A stretch of 64,000 nt of DNA from the NCBI GenBank assembly GCA_026389845.1, contig JAPLHB010000135.1, positions 1 to 64,000 on the forward strand. Direction: 5' to 3'. Positions 41,760 to 51,400 of the stretch are shown here, in pieces; within the stretch, counting starts at the first letter, position 1; every line of letters begins with the position of its first letter. This DNA comes from Chloroflexota bacterium (lineage in GTDB: Bacteria > Chloroflexota > Anaerolineae > CG2-30-64-16). A program made the translations under genes and the position numbers. The notes under the pieces were generated by a model that saw only the letters and a list, made by a program, of their open reading frames with translations, made no database searches and was not told the DNA's origin.

Positions 41760-42137
41760 ATGACAAACGCAGTGATCGGCTAGGCCGTTCGTTTTCGCGA
41801 GTTCCGCTGGGAGGACATTTCGGCGTTGGTGGAGATCATCAACCAGACCTACCCGGACGAGCCGACGACCGTGGAGTCTAAGGAGCATTGGGAGCGGAGC
41901 TACCCGCAGGGCAACCCGTGGCTGCGCTACGTTGTGGAGAGCGCGGACGGTCGGTTCATCGGCCTGGGGGACTGCATGAATCCGTACTGGATGCAGGCGC
42001 CTGGCGTCTACACGACCTACATCGTGATCGCCCCGGCCTGGCGCCGCCGCGAGATCGGCCAGGCGCTGCTGGCCGTGCTGGAGCCGTTCGGCCGGCAGCA
42101 AGGGGCCGCGCGGCTGTGGGCCGATTGTCGTGAGGAC
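41760..42137 (+). pseudogene. Broken GNAT acetyltransferase gene
   Basis: ATG 41760 is followed after seven codons by an in-frame TAG (41781-41783). The same frame then continues as a typical GNAT N-terminus (AVRFREFRWEDISALVEIIN) up to IAPAWRRREIGQALLAVLEPF, the acetyl-CoA loop. At 42138 the gene is cut by the left end of the IS66-like element, so the C-terminal part is missing. It therefore has a nonsense codon and a truncation. Confidence 0.85.
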
Positions 42138-43984
42138 GTATCTTTTCAATCATTCGGGGGCCGCTAACCTGAATTCCTGGACGCCCCCAGGGGTTGTTCC
42201 TCTGCGCGTTGCCGGATGAGGTCGGCCAGGCTGGGCAGGGCATTGGTTTTCGCCACGCGATCGCGGATGTAGTGGTAGAAGCTGACGCCCAGCTTCTTGG
42301 CTGTGGCGGCCAGCGTTTGGAAGGTGTCCCAGCCTTGGGCGCCTTCGGCTGTGCGGGGGTCGAAGCTGACATCGCGTTTGCGCACGCGCTGCCGGGCGCC
42401 GAGTTCGGCTGGATTGTTGTGCAGCGGTATCTCGGGGTGGTCGAGCACCAACAGCAGGCTGGCCTGGTTGAGGCGGGTCTTGGCGATCCGGTCATCGAGT
42501 TGTTGGTAGCCGGTGGTGGTCGCGAAAAGCGTAGCGAACTCGGCTGTGAGCCGCGCTTTTTCGGCCGGACTGGGGTGCTCCCGATAGGCCAACAACTGGT
42601 CGTAGAAGGCCCAATACTCGGTTTTGAACGCCGCCAGGAGTTCCTGATGGCGCGGCACGCAGGGGGCCAGCTTCTGGTAGTGGCGGCCATCATGCACCCA
42701 ACACAAGGCCAGATCGGCCGTCAGCCAGTTGAACTGCGGGGCGTCATCGCACAGCAGCAGTTGGATCACCGGCAACTCGTGCTGGTGATGATAGGCCGCG
42801 ATGGCGGTCGCCTCCAGGATCTGGCGGCGCTGCTGCGGCCCGAACGGCGGCCGGTGGGTCTCCAGCCGTTGGCTGAGTTCCGTTTCGCGCAAGTCTTGCT
42901 CCTGCGGCCAGGTCGCCACCGCGCGGATCGCCCCCTGGGCCAGCCCCAGGGCGTGCAGTAACTCGAAAGCTTCGGCATTGCAGCGGAAGGTGCGGGGGCC
43001 CAGGTTGCGCAGCACATCCAGGACGCTCAAGCGATCTTTGCTCGCCGTGGTGAAGAAGGCCGTGCAAAGCGGATTGCAGAGCACGTGGCACTGCTGATTG
43101 ACGCCCTCCACCCGCGTGCTGGTCTGGTCGAGGTGCTGCCACGGACTGCTGCGCAGACCCGCTTCGTAGACGGCGCTCTTCGCGGCATGGAACCCCGGTT
43201 GCTCTTTGATGAGCAGGTTCGAGAGCTGCCCGGCCGAGATCACGATGCCGACGTTGCGGAGGAATTCCAACAGCTTCGGCTCGGCGACGTTGCAGGCATG
43301 GTACTGCACCAAGACGAGGGCTTGGATCCCCGGCCCGAACTGCCCGGTGTAGCCGGGCGGCAGGTCGGCCAAGTAGGTCTTCTGGGCACTGGGCGAGTAG
43401 TACTTCGCTTTGTGAAACAAGACGTTGTCGGTCTTGATGATAAGGTCTTGCACTACGACAGCTTCGTAGCCCTTGAACTCGGCGGCGGCAGGCAGTTGCG
43501 CGGGTTCCACCGGTAGCGTTGCTTCGCGATTGATCGGGAGGCGGTCGAGCTTGGGGTCCTTGTGCCAGGGCCGCGGCTGCCGCCGTTCGGCTTCGGAGGA
43601 ATGAGCGGTGGAGGCCGGCGGCGCAGGCGGCTTGTTGGGCTTGATGTCCGGTCGGCCTTGCTCGCCCTTGAGCCGGTTGTTCTCGTCCCGCAATCGTTGA
43701 TTCTCAGCCTGCAACTGGTGAATCGTCGTCTGCAGGTCTTCGGTCAGGTTGAACAATTGCGTGATGGCGCGGCGCGCACCCGCAAGGTCTTGGATGCCGT
43801 CCAGGTCAATCTGCGCCAGAACCTTCAATGGGGTGGTACCGACCGGACGATTGGTCGCCGGCGGTGCGGTTGGTTCAGTCATAACCGCAGCCTATCATAC
43901 TCGGCCCGGCTTGTCCATGACCACCGCCATTGACAGCGTGTGGTATGGCACCAAACAACTGCCCCCGGATTTTTGAGAAGATAC
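42138..43984. mobile_element. IS66-like insertion sequence
   Basis: 24-bp imperfect terminal inverted repeats. The left end (42138-42161) begins GTATCTTTTCAA and the right end (43961-43984) finishes TTGAGAAGATAC; 20 or so of 24 positions match. One transposase gene on the minus strand, with no accessory orfA/orfB. Flanking bases (GTGAGGAC on the left, AACGCAAG on the right) do not form the 8-bp duplication expected for IS66, so the copy has been rearranged after insertion. Confidence 0.88.
42164..43882 (-). CDS. tnp: IS66-family transposase
   Basis: 572 aa, complete. N-terminal coiled coil (LTEDLQTTIHQLQAENQRLRDENNRLKGE, about residues 47-75), a Pro-rich linker, then a DDE domain: HLDQTSTRVEGVNQQCHVLC (first Asp), LCWVHDGRHYQKL, and HNNPAELGARQRVRKRDVSF with the Glu region. 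It matches the single-ORF IS66-like type. Reading frame intact, so it may still be active. Confidence 0.9.
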   Translation of the reverse strand: MTEPTAPPATNRPVGTTPLKVLAQIDLDGIQDLAGARRAITQLFNLTEDLQTTIHQLQAENQRLRDENNRLKGEQGRPDIKPNKPPAPPASTAHSSEAERRQPRPWHKDPKLDRLPINREATLPVEPAQLPAAAEFKGYEAVVVQDLIIKTDNVLFHKAKYYSPSAQKTYLADLPPGYTGQFGPGIQALVLVQYHACNVAEPKLLEFLRNVGIVISAGQLSNLLIKEQPGFHAAKSAVYEAGLRSSPWQHLDQTSTRVEGVNQQCHVLCNPLCTAFFTTASKDRLSVLDVLRNLGPRTFRCNAEAFELLHALGLAQGAIRAVATWPQEQDLRETELSQRLETHRPPFGPQQRRQILEATAIAAYHHQHELPVIQLLLCDDAPQFNWLTADLALCWVHDGRHYQKLAPCVPRHQELLAAFKTEYWAFYDQLLAYREHPSPAEKARLTAEFATLFATTTGYQQLDDRIAKTRLNQASLLLVLDHPEIPLHNNPAELGARQRVRKRDVSFDPRTAEGAQGWDTFQTLAATAKKLGVSFYHYIRDRVAKTNALPSLADLIRQRAEEQPLGASRNSG

Positions 43985-45095
43985 AACGCAAGCCATCAGT
44001 CAATTGGTCCACGCGGATGCCCGCGATGTCGTCAGTTACTACGCTCAGCAGCCCGCGCCGCCGGCCGCCGCGGAAGGACCGATCCTGGTGGTGCAGGCCG
44101 ATGGCAAAGGTGTGCCCATCGTGCGCGAGACGCCCGCAGAAGCCCAGGTGCGCCTCGGCAAGGGCGAGAAGCTGACGCACAAGAAGGAAGCGGTCGTGAC
44201 CGGGATCTACACCGTGGCGCCTAACGTGCGCACCCCGGAGGCGATCGTGACCAGTCTCTTTCACCCGACGGCCGCCCGGGCGCCTGCGGCGACGCTGCCG
44301 CCATGGGCCGCCCCCCAACACAAGCAACTCTGGGCCACCCTTGCCGGCAAAGACGTGGCGCTCGCCCGGCTGGCCGCCCAAGTCGCAGCCCGGGACGGAG
44401 CGCACATCCAGCATCGGGTGGCCCTGACCGATGGCGCCGAAGCGCTCCAAACGCGCATGCAGACGCACTGCCCCACCTTCACCCTGGTCTTGGACTTCAT
44501 TCACGCGGATGAGAAGCTGTGGGATGTGGCCAATAGTCTCTTTGGCGAACAGGCCCCCGAGCGCAATCCCTGGGTGGAGCAGCACACCCACCAACTGCTC
44601 ACTGGGCAGACGGCCCAGGTCGTGGCGGACCTCCGCCGGCTGGCGCAGGCCGCCCAGCGCACCCCGACCCAGCAGGCCACGCTCACCAAGGTGGCCGACT
44701 ACTTCGAACACAACCTGCCTTGCATGCAGTACGATGCGTATCTCGCCAAGGGCTGGCCCAGCGCTTCTGGCGTCATTGAGGGCGCCTGCCGGCACCTCGT
44801 CAAAGACCGCTGCGAATTGTCCGGCATGCGCTGGACGCCGGACGGCGTTGAAAACCTGCTCGGCCTGCGCGCGGTGGCCGAGAACGGCGACTGGGGGGCC
44901 TATCACCAGTTCCGCAAACAGCAACGCCACCTGCGGCTCTACGGCGTCCCGCTACCCACCCAGCGCGTGCTGGAAGAACAGGCTTTGACGCCCCCCGCAC
45001 GCACGATCCAGACTGCACCGGCCCGGCGCCTCTATGTGCTGCCCAGAAAAACTGCCAGTCAACACCAAGACGAGCAACGAAAGCGGGTCGCTTAG
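43985..45095 (+). pseudogene. ISKra4-family transposase, 5' truncated
   Basis: About 369 codons remain. ILVVQADGKGVPIVRET, TFTLVLDFIHADEKLWDVAN and GWPSASGVIEGACRHLVKDRCELSGMRW are the ISKra4 catalytic motifs. The N-terminal part is missing: the frame begins directly at the right end of the IS66-like element. The left half of the ISKra4 element is not found on the other side, so material was lost as well as interrupted. The right end of the old element lies near 45130 and its inverted repeat cannot be checked. Confidence 0.88.
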
Positions 45096-45134
45096 TTTGG
45101 CCCTAACTAATTTTGAACACACCCATTTGATTTC

Positions 45135-47101
45135 CGACCAGTATACAACCGCATTCGCATTGCTGGCGGCGCGTTCACGCCCGACGTCACCCTGACCGCC
45201 CAGATCGGCCTGGACGGCTATCAACTCGAAGGCGACCTGCTTGTACCAGCTAGCGGCAGTCTGACGATGCAGTCAGGCACGGCCATCATGGGCGAATCCA
45301 GCACGGAGTTACAGGTGGAGGGGCACTTGGCGGCGGTAGGGACGGCGGGACAGCCGATCGTGTTCACCTCGGCGACGGACGGTGGGCCGCAGCAGAGGTC
45401 GGGGTTGGTGTTTGACGGGGGCTCGGGCAACCTGGAGTATGTTACGGTGCGCTATGGCGGTCAGCCCACCAGCCTTGCCTATTACTGGGGCAGCAACATC
45501 GCAGCCCGCAACGTGCCCCCTGGCACCTTGCGCATCGCCAGCAGCCAGGTCATCAGCGGCAACTCTGTCAGCTATGGCGCCTTCTACGGTCTCTACGCCA
45601 CAGCCAGCCAGTGGTGGTCAGCGATACCTTGTTCAGCGGCAACGGCACGGCCACTTCCGACTATGCCCTCTATGCCACCGGCGCCAGCACGGTCACTGTC
45701 ACCGGCTCGACTTTCCAGAATAACCCAGGCTATGGCATCTACCTGAACGGTGTGGACACGGCGACGCTGGCTGACAACATGATCCGGGCCAACGGCAACG
45801 GCGGGGTCTACCTCAACAACAGCGACGCGACCCTGACGGGCAACGTCATCCGCGAGAACTACGCGGCCAACGGCGGCGGGCGACAGCCGGCCGGCGCTGG
45901 CCAATAACGTGCTGCTGGCGAACCGCGCGGGGAGCGCGGGCAGCGGCCTGTACGTGGCGGGGAGCGCCCGGCCGGCCCTGCTGCACACCACCCTCTCCGG
46001 CAACAGCGGCAGCGATGGCAGCGGGGTCTACGTGGCGGCCGGCGCCGCGGCCGTCTTCACCAACACGATCGTCTACAGCCACACGGTCGGCGTGGCCGCG
46101 GCCGCAGGCGCCGTGGTCACGATGGCGAATACCCTGTGGGACGGCAACGCGACCGATACCAGCGGCGCGGTCGTCGAGACCGGCCGGCTGACCGGCTCTG
46201 CCGCCTTCACGGCCGACGGCTATCACCTGGGGCCAGGCTCGGCCGCGCTGGAGCGGGGGCTGGACGCGGGCGTGGCTGACGACCTGGACGGCGAAGCGCG
46301 GTCCCAGCCGGCCGGTACTGCGCCGGACGTGGGCGCGGACGAGTCGCCGCTGGCGCCGCCGGTCGCAGCGACCGCGCAGCCCGCGACAGCCGTCACGGTG
46401 ACGTTGCCGGCCAGGGCGAGCTGGCCCTGCCCGCCGGCCTGGTGACGACCACCACGACCTTCACCTACACGGAGATCCTCACCCCCACGCAGGCAACCGG
46501 CGGCTTCACGTTCGCGGGCCGCGCCTTCACCCTGGTCGCCACCGATGCGGCCGGTCAGCCGGTCACGACCTTTGCTGGCCGCTACACCATCACCCTGAAC
46601 TACAGCGATACCGACTGGCAGGCCGCCGGCATCCTGGCCGAGGAGAACCTGAACCTCTACTTCTGGGACGGGACGATGTGGGTCGTGGTGCTGCCGTGCG
46701 CGGGCTGTTCGCTGGACACGATCAACAACCAGATCATCGCGGTGCTGGATCACCTGACCGAGTTTGCACTGCTGGGCAACCCGCTGGCCGCGCCCGCGGT
46801 CAGCGGACGCAGGGACAGCAACGGTATCGAATTGCGTTGGACGTAGACGCAGACGGGGATTGTGCGTTACGAGGTCTACCGGGGGACGAGTCCCTACTTC
46901 ACCGGGGGCACGAAGCTGACGCCGGATGTGTCGGCGCCAGGCCCCGGCAACCAGGCGACCTTCACCGATGCCACTGCGTTCGCCCTGCCACTGACCAACT
47001 ACTACTACGTCGTGGTCTCGGTCGGCGCGGGCGAGACGAGATCGCCTGCGTCGAACCGGGTCGGCGCATTCCACTTCAGCCTGACGCCAGGCGCGCAGTA
47101 A
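45135..47101 (+). pseudogene. Decayed surface protein gene: beta-helix repeats plus C-terminal Fn3-like part
   Basis: Continuous homology can be followed only by switching frames: frame A 45141 to about 45605 (YNRIRIAGGAFTPDVTLTAQ), frame B to about 45885 (TLFSGNGTATSDYALYATGA), frame A to about 46430 (LLANRAGSAGSGLYVAGSA), then frame B to the end. In the last part an in-frame TAG (46844-46846) splits TNGIELRWT-type sequence from GIVRYEVYRGTSPYF, a fibronectin-III-like end. Parallel beta-helix repeats suggest a secreted adhesin or polysaccharide-binding protein. The 5' end was removed by the ISKra4 insertion. Confidence 0.85.
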
Positions 47102-47117
47102 ATCGCACCGGCAGGAG

Positions 47118-47160
47118 ATAAAAAGAGACCGGAGTTCTCGCAGAACCCCGGTCTCTTTAT
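47118..47160. terminator. Bidirectional rho-independent terminator
   Basis: AAAGAGACCGG-A-GTTCT (47122-47138) pairs with AGAAC-C-CCGGTCTCTTT (47142-47158) across a 3-nt loop. Flanking A- and T-runs allow function in both directions, fitting the convergent genes on either side. Confidence 0.9.
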
Positions 47161-47184
47161 TTCACACTTCCTTCACTAACAAAA

Positions 47185-47583
47185 TCAGCCCTCTTTCGGC
47201 GCTTCGGGAGCCGCGGGGGCGGCCGGCGCTTCGGGCGCTTTCTTCGCTTCCAGCTTCTCCAGCAGTTTGCCCAATTCCTTGTTGATCGCTTCCAACCCCG
47301 TCAGCAGGCCCTTGCGGACCTCGTCGGTCACGTCGCTTTCCTTGACCTTGGTCACGACCTCTTCGGCCTGCACCTTGATCTGCTTGGCCGGTTCGCTCGC
47401 AGTGGCCTTCTTGGCGGCGTCAGTCACCTGGTCGCCGAACTTCTGCAACCCCTCGGTGATCTCGCCCTGTAGCTTCTTGCGGTCTTCGCTCTCCCAGGCA
47501 GCCTTGATCGCATCGGCCACCTGCTTGCCCAGCTTGTTCAGCTCATCCGCGATGTTCTTCTCGACGTGGGTTTCTTCGGACAT
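47185..47583 (-). CDS. Helical coiled-coil protein, unknown function
   Basis: 132 aa. No signal peptide or membrane segment. Residues 5-115 are nearly all amphipathic helix (KNIADELNKLGKQVADAIKA; DQVTDAAKKATASEPAKQIK; EAINKELGKLLEKLEAKKAP), followed by an Ala/Pro tail (EAPAAPAAPEAP). It resembles apolipoprotein- or LEA-like stress proteins by composition only. AGGAGG is upstream of ATG 47583. I assign no function. Confidence 0.7.
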   Translation of the reverse strand: MSEETHVEKNIADELNKLGKQVADAIKAAWESEDRKKLQGEITEGLQKFGDQVTDAAKKATASEPAKQIKVQAEEVVTKVKESDVTDEVRKGLLTGLEAINKELGKLLEKLEAKKAPEAPAAPAAPEAPKEG

Positions 47584-47743
47584 GGGTTCCTCCTTGTGCC
47601 CCGCGAACGGGTGAATCAGTACTCTGCCAGTGCCAACCTGTTGGGGTCAGCATGTACAATCATCTTGCCATACGCACAAGTAGGGTCAGGGTTGCGCATG
47701 GAATGGTCGGATTCAGACAACGGTAGATTACGACAGGGATCGC
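47584..47743. other. Intergenic spacer without recognised features
   Basis: Between the helical protein gene and vapC, both minus strand. I see no gene, hairpin or repeat family member here. Confidence 0.5.
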
Positions 47744-48193
47744 TCATACATCGGCTTGGGATCTGTTTTGAAACGGATTTACTGCTCGTACTCCCTCGTA
47801 AACCTGGCCTGGATTCAAGTCTTCTGACCATAGCAGCTTACAGCCGAGTTGTGAGGCGCTCCGAACTACCATGGCATCCCAGAAGGCAATCCCATGACGC
47901 TGGCTGATCTCGATGGCCCCGACCACATCGTCGGCCCGCGGGGCATGAACGCGCCAAACAGACAGATCTACGATGATCTGCGCAGCTTCTTGACTGGTCA
48001 GAGGCCGTGCTACTTTGCGCGTTGCGTTCACGTAGAACTCTTGTAGCACCTGAACACTCAAGCAGCCAAGCCGCGATGACCACAACCCGGCGAGCAAACT
48101 TTTTGCGAGCACGTGCTTGGGGCCGGCCGATGTATCGTGAGCATACACCAGGATATTCGTGTCAAGGAACTGGTAGACAGCCTCACCGCTCAT
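47744..48193 (-). CDS. vapC: VapC-type PIN-domain toxin
   Basis: 149 aa from ATG 48193. QFLDTNILVYAHDTSAG carries the first PIN Asp. SVQVLQEFYVNAT has the Glu, and RHGIAFWDAMVVRSASQLGCKLLWSEDLNPGQ holds the distal acidic residues. Predicted RNA endonuclease. Its start overlaps the antitoxin gene by 11 bp, so the pair is coupled. Confidence 0.92.
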   Translation of the reverse strand: MSGEAVYQFLDTNILVYAHDTSAGPKHVLAKSLLAGLWSSRLGCLSVQVLQEFYVNATRKVARPLTSQEAAQIIVDLSVWRVHAPRADDVVGAIEISQRHGIAFWDAMVVRSASQLGCKLLWSEDLNPGQVYEGVRAVNPFQNRSQADV

Positions 48194-48425
48194 GAAGTTC
48201 CTCGCGACGCCAATGAATGGTTCCTTCCGTCCCCAGGTTTGCGGCGTGCTCAAGCCAAGTCAGATGGCGCTGGCGGGCCCTGATATAGCTATCCTCCAGT
48301 GCGACCATTTCGGCGAGCGTCTGAGTCAGCAAGCCAGAGAGGGAAACCCGCCGTTCTACGGCCAGCAGCTTCACTCGATGAAGGATATTTTTGGGAATTG
48401 TCAGGGTAACGTTCTGGGTCTCCAT
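48183..48425 (-). CDS. vapB: VapB-type ribbon-helix-helix antitoxin
   Basis: 80 aa. NVTLTIPKNILHRVKLLAVERRVSLSGLLTQTLAEMV is a ribbon-helix-helix DNA-binding domain, and the C-terminal YIRARQRHLTWLEHAANLGTEG part would cover the toxin. First gene of the operon with vapC. An operator-like palindrome lies between its promoter elements (48447-48475), so autoregulation is likely. GGAGGA precedes ATG. Confidence 0.9.
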   Translation of the reverse strand: METQNVTLTIPKNILHRVKLLAVERRVSLSGLLTQTLAEMVALEDSYIRARQRHLTWLEHAANLGTEGTIHWRREELHER

Positions 48426-48446
48426 AACTGTTCCTCCACGTAAATC

Positions 48447-48475
48447 AGTGTATCACGTAACTACGTGTGAGACAA
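48447..48475 (-). promoter_or_regulatory. vapBC promoter with embedded operator palindrome
   Basis: Minus strand: TTGTCT (48475-48470), 17-nt spacer, TACACT (48452-48447). The spacer holds the palindrome CACGTA-GT-TACGTG (48467-48454), and a further CACGTA-like half site lies at about 48438-48443. Bound VapB would block RNA polymerase directly. Confidence 0.75.
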
Positions 48476-48476
48476 A

Positions 48477-51400
48477 TCATGGATTCGCGATAATTGACAC
48501 TTGCGCTTCGAGGAGTAGCCGGTCTGCCCTCTCCGGTGTCGTCAGCCGTTGACCGGTGGTCGGATCATACAGGCCGATCGCCAGTTGGTAGCGACCGGGC
48601 GGCGCATCAGGCGCGACACTGACCTCGTGCCGGTCGGTCAGGTATTCGCCGGGGAGCCAGCTCGCGGTGGGCAACCGGCCACCGCCCGGTTCGCTGTCAC
48701 CATAGCCGCGGATCGCGCCGGTTTCGTCCAACAGATGGACGAAGACGGTGTAGCCGCGGTCGGTCGCGCCGGTTGCCTGCCAGTAGAGGGTGAGCGGGAA
48801 GGCGCTGCCGGGTGCGATGCCGCCGTCCGGCACGGCCAGGTCATAGCCGATCAGCCGGGCGAACGGCCCCAGGCGGCTGTCGGCGGTGTGCTGCGGCTTG
48901 GGTGGCGTCATGTCGTGCAGCCGGCCAGCTACAGTCATCGTGCCCAGGCTGACGTGATCCGCGCCCGCTGTTGTACACAGCCGCGTCTTGTCCGCGGTGC
49001 GAAACAGCCCGGCGATGAGACGATAGCGGCCATCGGGCAGAGTGGCCGGGGGGCGGAAGGAGGCCTGGGTGCGGATGAGCGTACCCGGCGCCCACCGGCT
49101 TGTCCCGAAGGCCGCGCCCGGCGGCGCCTCCCAGCCGGCCGCGACTCCTCCCGCCGCATCCAGCAGTTGCACGAAGGCGACAGTGTCCCCGGCAGGTGCA
49201 CCGGTGGTCTGCCAGAAGAGACTCACCTTGCGCAGCTCACCCGGCATGACCGGCTTCTCATCGGCGCTGTAGCCCAGGAAGCGCAGGCCGTCGCCCAGGT
49301 CAACGGGCTGGCGGGTCGCGATCGGCAGCCTTTCAGGGGTGAGATCGCGACCCGCCGGCGCGACAGTGATCTCGGTGATCCGCGCTGCCATTCCGAACGA
49401 CTTGCCGTCGGGGCCGAACGCGTCCACCGACCGGGCGTCCCCTTTGAAGTGGACGGTGACTTCGAGGGTGTAGGTTCCGGGCGGCGTGCCCGCAGGGATG
49501 AGCAGGCCGAGGCGGTCGGTGGCGCGCCAGCCGGAGGCCCCCCCCCGCCCCCCGACTTCGGGGGGAGTTGATTCCCCCCAGGATTGGGGGGTGGGGGGAG
49601 TTGATTCCCCCCAGGATTGGGGAGTGGGGGGAGTTGATTCCCCCCAGGATTGGGGGGCGGGGGGGGGCGCCTGGCTACCCAACGGCTCATAATCATTCTG
49701 CGCCCAAATCTGGCCGATGATGTCCACCAGGCGCACACTGACCCCCAGGACCGGCGGCGCGGCGCTTGCCTGCCAGGAGAGCGCCAGCGGCAGGACTGCG
49801 TTGGCTGCTGGGACGGGGCCGGGCGCGACCGCCGCGCCGACCAACTCCACCGCGGGGATGGTCGCGCCGGCCAGCGGGAAGCGGAATGGGCCGATCGCCA
49901 CGGGTTGGGGCATAGCTCCCGCAGTCGCGGCCCATGCGCTGAGCCGGGTGCCCGGCCCATACCACTCGACCGCGAACGGCACACCGCGCTCGGCCAGATG
50001 CGCCTCGATCTGCGTCTCCAGGATGCCGCCCAGGGCCAGGTGCGCCGGGAACCAGACGTGGCCGCGGGCCAGCGCGGCATCCAGGGCCTGAGCCACGGCC
50101 GGCGACCAGGCCGCGTCGGGCGTCAACACAGCGGCCGGCCCGGACGCGCTGCCGTAACTGCGCCAGTAGCCAGCCTGCCACGGGTAGACGCAGAAGACGG
50201 TGTCCTCCGGCAAACCTTGTTCGACCGTGCGGCCGATCAACGGCCGGTAATCGTCGGCAGCGTAGCGCGGCAGGGTGTAGAAGGCGAACAGGCTGGCTCC
50301 CGCGACCGCGCCGATCAGACCCAGGGTGACGTAACCCGCGGCATGGAAGCGCGTCCACAGGGCATCCACCGCGGTCGCGGCCAGCAGCACGAACGGTGGC
50401 AGCGCCAGCAGCAGCAGCCGCTCGCCCCGCTCGGGGAAGAAGGGGTAGCGGAGGCCGATGAGCCAGCCGGCGAGCAAAGCAGTTAGTGTCACAACTACAA
50501 GTAAATGAACCGGTGCAGGGGTGCAGGGGGGCAGGGGGGCAGAGGTGGACGTAGGCGCTGGTGCTCCCCCGCTCCCCCGCTCCCTTGCTCCTCTGCGCCC
50601 CGACAGCGTCATCAACCCCCAACCGACACCCAACGGGATCAGCAGCACCAGTGCGGCCGGCCACCCTGTTGCCAGCGGCCCCTCAAGATGCCCGGCCAGA
50701 AACGCGGCCAGGTGGCGGGCCACGTAGACGAACAGGCCAAGCGGCTTATCGGCGTCTTTCACGACCTTTTGGCTGACGTAAGGAACGAGCCTGGGCGCGG
50801 CGTAGAGCACCCACGGCAGATAGAGGAGCGCCACTGCGGCCTGCGCGCCAAGCCAGCGCAATAAACGTTTGTCCGAAAAACCGTAGCATAGCCCCTTGTG
50901 GGCGTCATCACGGGCACAAGGCCCATCGCTACGGATTCTATCGCGTCGCCAGCGCCACAACGCGTACACGGTCAGACCGATGGGGAGGAAGATCGCGTAG
51001 TATTGGGTGTAGAGCGCGGCGGTGGTGAAGAGAACGTAGGCGAGCTGTGACAGGGTGACAAGGTGACGAGGTGACAAGGTGACATCTGCCCCCCCGCGCC
51101 CGAACATTCCCCACGCCGCGGCCACCACCCCGATGCTCCACAGCGCCATCAAGCCGTACATGCGCACTTCCTGGCTGTAGAAGATATGGAGCGGGTTGAG
51201 CGCCAGGAGCAAGGCCGCCAATAAGGCGACGCGCGGCTTGAACAAGCGCCGGCCGGCCAGGTAGATCGCGGGGACAGCCAGGCTGCCGAAGGCGACCGAG
51301 AGCAGCCGCAGAGCCACCGGTCTCGCCCCCAGCAGCAGAATCCAGCCGTGCAGGAGTGCGTAATAGAGGGGCGGGTGGATGTCCTCGGCCGTCAGCGCGG

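Noticed and set aside
44004-45095. An intact ISKra4 transposase gene
   Set aside because: The frame starts at an internal TTG next to the IS66 end. The N-terminal domain is missing.
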